DNA of 6,540 bases, taken from an uncultured Bacilli bacterium (GTDB lineage: Bacteria; Bacillota_I; Bacilli_A; RF39; UBA660). Location: contig CANRKW010000059.1 in NCBI GenBank assembly GCA_947631345.1, positions 1-6,540 of the forward strand. Reading direction: 5' to 3'. The position numbers and the translations under genes were made by a program. The stretch's first letter is position 1. Every line of letters starts with the position of its first letter. Of this stretch, positions 1 through 5,941 are shown one piece after another. The notes beneath the pieces were generated by a model. The model saw nothing but the letters and a program-made list of their open reading frames with translations. It was not told where the DNA came from and made no database searches.

Positions 1-796
<796 letters not shown>

Positions 797-799
797 TTA

Positions 800-805
800 A
801 TTATA
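800..805 (-). promoter_or_regulatory. Candidate -10 box for ligA
   Basis: A perfect TATAAT lies on the minus strand, with a TG directly before it but without the one-base gap of a true extended -10. No -35 is recognisable: the spacer and upstream region are the T-rich tail of the terminator. A start near 793 would place the AGGAGGGG ribosome binding site at the very 5' end of the message, as seems to occur at pcrA and divIC. Confidence 0.3.
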
Positions 806-806
806 C

Positions 807-848
807 AAAAAAAGAAAAAGAAAAAAAAGTAACTACTTATACTTTTTT
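807..848 (-). terminator. Intrinsic terminator of the pcrA-CPBP unit with a long pyrimidine tail
   Basis: On the minus strand AAAAAAGTA pairs with TACTTTTTT (nine base pairs) around an eight-base loop that contains the TAG stop of the CPBP gene. It is followed by three T runs broken by single C residues, together a 23-base pure pyrimidine stretch. The stem has a single G-C pair, so termination would depend mainly on the T runs and may be leaky into ligA. A very A-rich hairpin may also be partly coincidence. Confidence 0.55.
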
Positions 849-1411
849 CTGACATTTTTTACACTAACCAATATTATTGATAAAATACTAGCTATTATAA
901 TTAGGATTTTATAAGATTTTCCAGTATAGTAAATTATAGATGATATTAAATTATAAGTACTATGAATAGAATATGTATAAATGATACTTTTCTTTTTAAT
1001 ATAAATATAACTAAATAATATAGATAGAAAAAATATGAATATGCTTTCAAAAATTCCAGTACTATGTAAAAAGGTAAATATTAAACTAACTATTATTATA
1101 GTTAAAATGCTTTTACTTTTATTAAAAGGTATATATCTAAATATGTATTCTTCTACAAAAGGACTTATAAATATACTAAACAATATACTTAAGATATTCC
1201 CAATATTAAAATTTCCATTACCAATATTTAAAAATCCAATTTCATTTAGTATTAATCTAATTAGAAATATAAAAGATATACTAACAAACACATAATATAT
1301 AAGACTTTTTATATTAAAGTTTTTTATATTATTTATAATTCTAAAGTTAAAATACTTTCTTTCTATATAATAGATTATACAAAATAAAGCAAGTGTATAT
1401 ATGATTATCAT
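833..1411 (-). CDS. CPBP-family intramembrane glutamic metalloprotease (Abi/CAAX protease-like)
   Basis: This is a small polytopic membrane protein of the CPBP family, which includes CAAX prenyl proteases such as Rce1, bacteriocin self-immunity proteins and PrsW-like site proteases. The 192 residues are very hydrophobic, with about six likely membrane segments (near 3-16, 36-55, 73-86, 102-116, 122-138 and 168-184). All three family motifs are intact: EEYIFR (Glu87, Glu88, Arg92), FTFLH (Phe112, His116) and HSTYN (His150, Asn154), so it is probably active. Its substrate cannot be told; no bacteriocin or CAAX-ending partner is nearby. The ATG overlaps the pcrA stop by four bases (ATGA), so it is almost certainly co-translated with pcrA. 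No ribosome binding site is obvious. The last codons form one arm of a terminator. Isoleucine content is extreme, in keeping with AT bias and membrane location. Confidence 0.9.
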   Translation of the reverse strand: MIIIYTLALFCIIYYIERKYFNFRIINNIKNFNIKSLIYYVFVSISFIFLIRLILNEIGFLNIGNGNFNIGNILSILFSIFISPFVEEYIFRYIPFNKSKSILTIIIVSLIFTFLHSTGIFESIFIFFLSILFSYIYIKKKSIIYTYSIHSTYNLISSIIYYTGKSYKILIIIASILSIILVSVKNVRKKYK

Positions 1412-3486
1412 ATTTGTTCACTTATCTTTCTTAAGCTTTTATGATTTTTGACAAGTTGTTTAATACCTTCTTTAAATCCAAAAGCAATAGTGACAAAGGA
1501 TGAATCAACTTTAACAACAACACCTTCACCATATTTATCGTGAATAACTTTATCTCCTACTTTTAACTCATCATTTCTTCCATTTTCATACATATCATTT
1601 TTATTAATTGTAGGTTTATTTATAACATCACTTTCTAATAAATCATTATCTATTTCATCAATGAATCTACTAGGTAAATTCATACTAATTTTACCATATA
1701 ATGTACGTTTTTTAGAATTTAAAAGAAACAACCTTTTTTTAGCTCTTGTAATTCCAACATAACATAATCTTCTTTCTTCTTCAAGTTCATATTCACTATC
1801 ATAACATTTACTATGTGGAAATATACCTTCTTCAAGCCCGACTAAAAAAACATTATCAAATTCAAGTCCTTTAGCACTATGAAGAGTCATTAAAGTTACA
1901 CCATTTTCTACTTCTTTATAATCACTTTTATCACTTACTAAACTAATATTTTCCAAAAATTCTTCTAAACTATATATACCTCTTTCTTCAAAGGAAAGCG
2001 TAATACTTTTAAATTCTTCCAAATTTTCAAGTCTTATTTCACTTTCTAAAGTATCACTTTCTTCTAATTCTTTCTTTATACCAGTAGTTTCTAGTATTAA
2101 ATCGATTAATCCACTTAAATTAGTATCTTTACTAGATTCTTTTAAAGACAAAATTAAATTTTTGAACTCTAATTCTTTACCACTATCTATAACATTAAAT
2201 ATAGATGTATCACTAATATTAGCCATATTTTTAAGTCTTTCTATAGTTTTAGAACCAATACCTCTTTTAGGAACATTTATAACTCTTTCTAAGCTTACAT
2301 CATCATCTGTATTATATATTAAATGTAAATAACTTATTAAATCTTTTATTTCTTTTCTATTATAGAAAAAATAACTACCTACTACTCTAAAAGGAATATT
2401 TTCTCTTAAAAAAGCTTCTTCTATTACACGAGACTGTCCATTAGTTCTATATAAAACAGCTATATCTTTATATGAAGTATTATTTTCTATTAGTTTTTTT
2501 ACTTCTTTTATAACACAAAAAGCTTCTTCTTGTTCATTTTCACATCTAATGTATTTTATCTTTTCCCCTTCTCCATTATTACTCCAAAGATTCTTTTCTT
2601 TTCTCTCTTTATTGTTTTTAATAACACTATTGGCTGCTTTTAGAATAGTATTTGTACTTCTATAGTTTTCATCTAATATTATTACTTCACAAGATGGATA
2701 ATCTTTTTCAAAATTCAAAACATTTTTATAATTAGCAAATCTAAAAGAATATATTGATTGATCATTATCTCCAACTACAAATAGATTTAAATATTTACTA
2801 GAAAGCATTTTACATAATTCATATTGAACCATATTAGTATCTTGATATTCATCTACCAAAATATATTTATAGTGTTCCATATATTTATCTAAAACTTCAC
2901 TACTTTTTTTGAATATCTCTAAAGGTAAAATAAGTAAATCATCAAAATCTACACTGTTGTTTCTTTTTAATGTATGATTATACATTTTATATATTTTGAT
3001 AACTGCTTCATCAAGTGGTCCTTTCATAAATTTCTCATATTCTTCTGGTGTAAGGCCTTCATTTTTAGCAAAACTTATTTTATTTAATATATATTTAATA
3101 GGATATTGTTCACTACTTAAATTAAGTTCTTTCAAAAATTTCTTTACAAGTGAATTAACATCATCTCTATCTAAAATAGTTATATTTTTTTTATAACCTA
3201 TTACCTCTGCATTTTCTCTTAATATTTTAAGTCCTAAAGAGTGAAAAGTACCTATAAATATCTTACTTGCCTCACTTCCAATAGAATTATAAACCCTCTC
3301 TTTCATTTCACGTGCTGCTTTATTTGTAAATGTAATAGCAAGAATATTTTGAGGTCTCACCCCATCATTTATAAGATTAACAATTCTTTCAGTTAAAACC
3401 CTAGTTTTACCACTTCCAGCACCAGCTAAAACTAAACAAGGACCATCTTTATGTAGAACTGCTTTCATTTGTGCTTCATTTAACAT
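1408..3486 (-). CDS. pcrA: ATP-dependent 3'-5' DNA helicase PcrA (UvrD/Rep superfamily 1)
   Basis: PcrA unwinds DNA in repair, in removal of RecA filaments and in rolling-circle replication, and it can bind RNA polymerase. The 692 residues carry every superfamily 1A motif: Q motif LNEAQ (2-6), Walker A GAGSGKT (22-28), TFTNKAAREM (52-61), Walker B DEYQDT (212-217), motif III GDNDQSIYSFRF (239-250), NYRS (274-277), TLHSAKGLEFD (534-544) and YVGITRAKKR (576-585). A Tudor-like C-terminal domain (VGDKVIHDKYGEGVV, 643-657), the RNA polymerase contact in known PcrA proteins, ends the protein. It is about 45 residues shorter than B. subtilis PcrA, mainly in the linker before that domain. Motif III has FRF where WRG is usual. 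The ATG follows GGAGGTATTATT. Its TGA overlaps the ATG of the next gene (ATGA). Substitution aside, all catalytic residues are present. Confidence 0.97.
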   Translation of the reverse strand: MLNEAQMKAVLHKDGPCLVLAGAGSGKTRVLTERIVNLINDGVRPQNILAITFTNKAAREMKERVYNSIGSEASKIFIGTFHSLGLKILRENAEVIGYKKNITILDRDDVNSLVKKFLKELNLSSEQYPIKYILNKISFAKNEGLTPEEYEKFMKGPLDEAVIKIYKMYNHTLKRNNSVDFDDLLILPLEIFKKSSEVLDKYMEHYKYILVDEYQDTNMVQYELCKMLSSKYLNLFVVGDNDQSIYSFRFANYKNVLNFEKDYPSCEVIILDENYRSTNTILKAANSVIKNNKERKEKNLWSNNGEGEKIKYIRCENEQEEAFCVIKEVKKLIENNTSYKDIAVLYRTNGQSRVIEEAFLRENIPFRVVGSYFFYNRKEIKDLISYLHLIYNTDDDVSLERVINVPKRGIGSKTIERLKNMANISDTSIFNVIDSGKELEFKNLILSLKESSKDTNLSGLIDLILETTGIKKELEESDTLESEIRLENLEEFKSITLSFEERGIYSLEEFLENISLVSDKSDYKEVENGVTLMTLHSAKGLEFDNVFLVGLEEGIFPHSKCYDSEYELEEERRLCYVGITRAKKRLFLLNSKKRTLYGKISMNLPSRFIDEIDNDLLESDVINKPTINKNDMYENGRNDELKVGDKVIHDKYGEGVVVKVDSSFVTIAFGFKEGIKQLVKNHKSLRKISEQI

Positions 3487-3504
3487 AATAATACCTCCAA
3501 AATC

Positions 3505-3533
3505 ATTTTACTATTTGTTCAAAATTAAGACAA
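3505..3533 (-). promoter_or_regulatory. Likely SigA-type promoter of pcrA
   Basis: On the minus strand TTGTCT (3528-3533) and TAAAAT (3505-3510) are separated by 17 bases. A start near 3498 gives a leader of about 12 bases, just enough for the GGAGG ribosome binding site before the ATG. Its position straight after the divIC terminator supports it. The -35 match is only four of six. Confidence 0.5.
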
Positions 3534-3534
3534 G

Positions 3535-3560
3535 AAAAAAATACTTATGTAAAGCATTTT
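3535..3560 (-). terminator. Intrinsic terminator of divIC
   Basis: On the minus strand AAAATGCTT pairs with AAGTATTTT (nine base pairs, one G-U) around a five-base loop TACAT, running into seven T. The first bases of the stem are the A residues of the divIC TAA stop. The pcrA -35 box begins right after the T run, so this element separates the two units. Confidence 0.72.
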
Positions 3561-3846
3561 AATCTATCTTTATAATTATCTCTCCATCTTTACTATATAA
3601 ATACTTTTCTCTTGCATATCTAGCAATATATTCTTCATCTTGTAACTTCTCTATTTCACTTTTTAAAAGTTCTTCCTCCTCTAAATATTCATTATATACT
3701 TTTAAAAGTTCTTCTTTTTCTTTTATATTACTATATATATTAGAACAATAACTAAACATATTACTAACAAATATTGCAAGTAAAGGTATAAATATAATTA
3801 AAAGCACTGTAATTCTTCTTCTATCTTTTTTAGTAACTTTTTTCAT
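3559..3846 (-). CDS. divIC: Septum formation initiator DivIC (FtsB/DivIC family)
   Basis: DivIC is a bitopic membrane protein that joins FtsL and DivIB in the division complex and helps activate septal wall synthesis. The 95 residues show the standard layout: a short basic cytoplasmic N-terminus (KKVTKKDRRR, 2-11), one membrane segment (about 12-30), an extracytoplasmic coiled coil rich in E, L and K (about 38-70, KEKEELLKVYNEYLEEEELL), and the family-typical end QDEEYIARYAREKY (69-82) followed by SKDGEIIIKI. B. subtilis DivIC has about 125 residues, the difference being mostly in the N-terminal tail. The ATG follows AAGGAGTAAGG. It lies 32 bases after yabQ, as in B. subtilis, but pcrA follows instead of yabR. 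The stop codon is part of a terminator hairpin. Confidence 0.93.
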   Translation of the reverse strand: MKKVTKKDRRRITVLLIIFIPLLAIFVSNMFSYCSNIYSNIKEKEELLKVYNEYLEEEELLKSEIEKLQDEEYIARYAREKYLYSKDGEIIIKID

Positions 3847-3863
3847 CCTTACTCCTTATTATA

Positions 3864-3892
3864 ATAATATCTTAAAATTCATTTTTTTTCAA
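3864..3892 (-). promoter_or_regulatory. Likely SigA-type promoter of divIC
   Basis: On the minus strand TTGAAA (3887-3892) and TATTAT (3864-3869) are separated by 17 bases, each one mismatch from consensus. The -35 box lies in the last codons of yabQ. A start near 3857 would put the AAGGAG ribosome binding site almost at the 5' end of the message. This would let a vegetative division gene be made independently of the sporulation genes upstream. The surroundings are A/T-rich, which lowers confidence. Confidence 0.52.
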
Positions 3893-4181
3893 GTTTTTTA
3901 CTTTTAATTATATTTCTAAGAAATTTATATTTAGAAGAAAAAACAAAAAAGCCTATTAAAAATGAAAAAACAAAATAAATGTGAATAACTCCATAATTAA
4001 TAACTTTTATTAATAAAAAATATATTAAAGAAGCATCTATACAAAATAAAATGTTAATAACTACTTTATATAGAATACTATAATAATAAATAAAATTGTA
4101 ATTTAAGTTATATAAATAACTAATTATTACACCATAAATAAAAGAAAATAATAGGGATAATATTTGTATATCTAAACTCAT
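3879..4181 (-). CDS. yabQ: Spore cortex biosynthesis membrane protein YabQ, short form
   Basis: YabQ is a polytopic membrane protein of the outer forespore membrane needed for cortex formation in B. subtilis. This copy has 100 residues with three likely membrane segments (about 5-24, 37-60 and 65-82) and a basic tail ending KSKKLEKK. The stretch ILFCIDASLIYFLLIKVINYG (44-64) followed by HIYFVFSFLIGFFVF (67-81) parallels the conserved YabQ core, and the position directly after yabP supports the call. B. subtilis YabQ has about 211 residues, so the C-terminal half is absent here; shorter versions are common outside Bacillus. The ATG at 4181 shares its A with the yabP TGA (TGATG). A GTG three bases upstream is also possible but gives a less family-like MMSL start. 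Translation is probably coupled to yabP, since no good ribosome binding site is seen. Confidence 0.88.
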   Translation of the reverse strand: MSLDIQILSLLFSFIYGVIISYLYNLNYNFIYYYSILYKVVINILFCIDASLIYFLLIKVINYGVIHIYFVFSFLIGFFVFSSKYKFLRNIIKSKKLEKK

Positions 4182-4474
4182 CACTTAAATAATTTGGAAA
4201 TCACACTTTCTTTAAAAGGTGTTTTACCATTTTTACTTTCTAAATAATTAAGGCTGTTAAGTCTTCCTTTTATAGATAATGTACCCTGAAATGTATCTAA
4301 TTTGATTAGTTCTAAATTTTCACCTTTAATTAATATATGTCCCATAACACTTTCCAAAAAAAATTCTTTATCATCAAAATTTTCTAACTTCTTAACCCCA
4401 GTTATTAACACATTTTTTCTTTCATTTATTTGTATTCCGTGATTTAAACTATCAATTTCTTTATTCTTATCCAT
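4181..4474 (-). CDS. yabP: Sporulation protein YabP (YabP/YqfC family)
   Basis: YabP is a small mother-cell protein, made under SigE in B. subtilis, where it acts with YabQ in spore assembly; its molecular role is poorly defined. The 97 residues carry the family signature in order: VLITGVKKLENFDDKEF (22-38), FLESVMGHILIKGENL (39-54), GTLSIKGRLNSLNYLES (64-80) and a KLFK ending very like B. subtilis YabP. I chose the ATG at 4474 over an in-frame GTG at 4486, because GGGTGA lies at the right distance before the ATG and would otherwise be coding. The TGA stop overlaps the yabQ ATG by one base. It lies just past the spoVG terminator, so it needs its own promoter. A CATATTAT -10-like element sits at 4490-4497, but no SigA -35 accompanies it. 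Confidence 0.93.
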   Translation of the reverse strand: MDKNKEIDSLNHGIQINERKNVLITGVKKLENFDDKEFFLESVMGHILIKGENLELIKLDTFQGTLSIKGRLNSLNYLESKNGKTPFKESVISKLFK

Positions 4475-4507
4475 ATATTCACCCACTAAATAATATGCAT
4501 AAAATAT

Positions 4508-4533
4508 AAAAAAAGTCCTATTTCTAGAACTTT
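4508..4533 (-). terminator. Intrinsic terminator of spoVG
   Basis: On the minus strand AAAGTTCTA pairs with TAGGACTTT (nine base pairs, one G-U) around a GAAA tetraloop, followed by seven T. It begins eight bases after the spoVG stop. The stable tetraloop and uninterrupted T run make this the best terminator in the window. It separates spoVG from the yabP-yabQ-divIC group. Confidence 0.86.
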
Positions 4534-4541
4534 ATTATTCA

Positions 4542-4826
4542 TTATTCGTCTTCATTAGTAGTAGTTTCACTGTCTGCTGCTTCGTACGCATCAAGAATTG
4601 CTTTTTCAAACATACTTCTAACTTCTTGACTAATTGGATGAGCTATATCTCTATATCCACCAGTATTAGTTTTTCTGCTAGGCATAGCTATAAATAAACC
4701 TTTTGTACCTTCAATTATTCTAATATCATGTACAGCAAATTCATCATCAAGTAATACTGATGCAATACCTTTCATACGAGAGTCTTCTTTCTCTACTTTA
4801 CGAATGTCAACTTTAGTTATTTTCAT
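4542..4826 (-). CDS. spoVG: Septation/regulatory nucleic-acid-binding protein SpoVG
   Basis: SpoVG is a small, widely conserved DNA- and RNA-binding regulator. In B. subtilis it affects asymmetric septation and stage V sporulation; in Staphylococcus, Listeria and Borrelia it controls virulence and metabolic genes. The 94 residues match the family almost completely: MKITKVDIRKV at the start, ASVLLDDEFAVHDIRIIEG (22-40), the hallmark LFIAMPSRK (44-52) and GYRDIAHPIS (57-66), then a variable acidic tail ending TTTNEDE. The ATG follows AAGGAGGGAAAT, an excellent ribosome binding site. A near-consensus promoter lies directly upstream and a strong terminator eight bases downstream, so it is probably an abundant single-gene transcript, possibly topped up by read-through from veg. 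Identification is very secure; which targets it regulates cannot be told from sequence. Confidence 0.97.
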   Translation of the reverse strand: MKITKVDIRKVEKEDSRMKGIASVLLDDEFAVHDIRIIEGTKGLFIAMPSRKTNTGGYRDIAHPISQEVRSMFEKAILDAYEAADSETTTNEDE

Positions 4827-4857
4827 ATTTCCCTCCTTGTATAACTCTTACAATTAC

Positions 4858-4886
4858 ATTATAAAGCCAATCTTTATATAAATCAA
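4858..4886 (-). promoter_or_regulatory. SigA-type promoter of spoVG
   Basis: On the minus strand TTGATT (4881-4886) and a perfect TATAAT (4858-4863) are separated by exactly 17 bases. The -35 box overlaps the stop codon of veg. A start near 4851 would leave a leader of about 25 bases carrying the AAGGAGGG ribosome binding site. This is the strongest promoter in the window. No SigH-like element (AGGA/GAAT) is seen here, unlike B. subtilis spoVG. Confidence 0.72.
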
Positions 4887-5101
4887 GTATTAGTTAATTT
4901 TAATTGTACATCTTTTGTAAGTATATCGGTATAAGTGACACTTTTTACTATACCATTTGTTGATATAGTAAACAAATATGGATACACATTAGTTATAACC
5001 CCTTCATAATATTCATACTTATTTCTTCCTACATTAACCTTTACTTTAACTTTTTTTCCTACAAAAGAATTAATAGTATTTTTAACTTTATCAGTATTCA
5101 T
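4883..5101 (-). CDS. veg: Veg family protein
   Basis: Veg is a small cytosolic protein of Gram-positive bacteria, abundant in vegetative B. subtilis and reported there to promote biofilm gene expression by opposing SinR; its biochemical action is not settled. The 72 residues show the family layout: an N-terminal helix with NSFVGKKVKVKVNVGRNK (11-28), then a beta-barrel core with EGVITNVYPYLFTIS (33-47) and the closing VTYTDILTKDVQL (55-67). It is somewhat shorter than B. subtilis Veg (about 86). The ATG overlaps the yabG stop by one base (TAATG), and its ribosome binding site GAGGA lies inside the last yabG codons, so translation is likely coupled. No convincing separate promoter is visible. 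The TGA stop is overlapped by the -35 box of spoVG. Confidence 0.92.
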   Translation of the reverse strand: MNTDKVKNTINSFVGKKVKVKVNVGRNKYEYYEGVITNVYPYLFTISTNGIVKSVTYTDILTKDVQLKLTNT

Positions 5102-5874
5102 TATTCCTCATTTCTAGGATACCCAGTATACATTGTACCCTTACATTTAAGTCCACCAATACCATCTTTTCCATATTTAGTTTTAGAAAGTAATTCTAAT
5201 AAATCTACTTCTCTAGAACGATTTAACAAACTTAAACTTGTTGCTATAATAGCCGGATCTAAAGCGTGTATATTAATTTTTTTAGGACTGGAAGCAAATG
5301 TAGCCCCACTTTTAATTAATTCTTCGTAATTACTTTGACAAGCACCTGCAATTATAATTAACTTATCACTAGATTTCTCATATTTCCTTGCTTCTTTAAC
5401 TGCTTTACAAAAATATTCACTATTTTTATAATTATCATTATTATCTCTTTTCTTTTGATATGCATCATGTCCTGTAATAATTAATATATCTGGATTATAT
5501 TGCATTAAATATTTAGAAACTTCCTTTTGCATTTCACTTTCTTTAATACATTTACCATAAGCAAGAACATTATTCTTCTTATAAAAATCCATACATCTAC
5601 TTAAATAAGACTTATCCGCATCTATATGTAAGATTTTCCCAGGTAAATAAAAAAATTCATTTCTATCTAAATCAAAAGTTAAATCTAAATGTGGAAAAAA
5701 ATCATCTTTCTCTTTATTTCTATCACAAATAGATAAATCATTTATAGGCGCGTCTGCAAGAAGTCTAACATCAACACCTTTTAAAACACAATTATTACCA
5801 TCTATATTTATAACTTCAAATACAATATCATTTGAATAACTTTTCCTAGTAACATAATCTCCCAAATTAACCAT
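5101..5874 (-). CDS. yabG: Sporulation-specific cysteine protease YabG (peptidase family U57)
   Basis: YabG is the mother-cell protease that trims spore coat proteins late in sporulation; in Clostridioides it also processes pre-pro-SleC and CspBA. The 257 residues match the family from end to end: an N-terminal beta-rich segment (GDYVTRKSY, then VRLLADAPINDL near 36-47), then the protease core beginning LPGKILHIDAD (77-87). The conserved blocks TGHDAYQKK (134-142, with His136), AGACQS (176-181, with Cys179) and NIHALDPA (201-208) hold the likely catalytic His and Cys. B. subtilis YabG has about 290 residues; the shortfall lies mainly between the N-terminal segment and the core. The ATG start follows GGGGAGTGAGAT, a good ribosome binding site. 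The last A of the TAA stop is the first base of the veg ATG. No signal peptide is seen, as expected for a cytosolic mother-cell enzyme. Confidence 0.95.
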   Translation of the reverse strand: MVNLGDYVTRKSYSNDIVFEVINIDGNNCVLKGVDVRLLADAPINDLSICDRNKEKDDFFPHLDLTFDLDRNEFFYLPGKILHIDADKSYLSRCMDFYKKNNVLAYGKCIKESEMQKEVSKYLMQYNPDILIITGHDAYQKKRDNNDNYKNSEYFCKAVKEARKYEKSSDKLIIIAGACQSNYEELIKSGATFASSPKKINIHALDPAIIATSLSLLNRSREVDLLELLSKTKYGKDGIGGLKCKGTMYTGYPRNEE

Positions 5875-5892
5875 ATCTCACTCCCCTAGTTA

Positions 5893-5920
5893 AATATATG
5901 AGATATTTTTTTAAATATGA
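5893..5920 (-). promoter_or_regulatory. Possible sporulation sigma (SigE/SigK-like) promoter before yabG
   Basis: On the minus strand TCATATT and CATATATT are separated by 13 bases. They resemble the SigE pattern (ATA-rich -35, CATAnnnT -10), and CATA at -10 also fits SigK. The spacing is about one base short of the usual SigE value and the background is nearly pure A/T, so chance similarity is a real possibility. It would give a leader of roughly 15 bases starting at the GGGGAG ribosome binding site. In B. subtilis yabG is transcribed by a mother-cell sigma factor, which makes the idea plausible but not shown. Confidence 0.22.
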
Positions 5921-5941
5921 AAAAACCTCTATAAAAGATTT
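5920..5941 (-). terminator. Weak candidate intrinsic terminator at the end of rsmA
   Basis: Read on the minus strand, AAATCTTT and AGAGGTTT can pair as eight base pairs, two of them G-U, around a three-base loop, followed by a run ending in six T. The hairpin encloses the rsmA stop codon. It has only one G-C pair, so it is thermodynamically weak and may allow read-through into yabG. It is listed because other terminators in this window are built the same way. Confidence 0.33.

Noticed and set aside
1035..1295. 86-codon open frame on the plus strand
   Set aside because: Antisense to the CPBP gene; its hydrophobic look comes from the complementary A/T-rich membrane codons.
2996..3196. 66-codon open frame on the plus strand
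   Set aside because: Antisense to pcrA in a well-conserved region; no initiation signal.
4475..4486. GTG start for yabP at 4486
   Set aside because: GGGTGA within this stretch is better read as the ribosome binding site for the ATG at 4474, and the four extra residues are not family-like.
5132..5159. Possible veg promoter inside yabG (TTGGTG and TACAAT, 16-base spacing)
   Set aside because: The -35 box matches only three of six positions and the sequence is conserved coding; too weak to call.
5891..5918. A/T palindrome that looks like a plus-strand terminator (AAATAT, loop, ATATTT, T run)
   Set aside because: No gene on the plus strand precedes it, and the stem is entirely A-T pairs in an A/T-rich gap.
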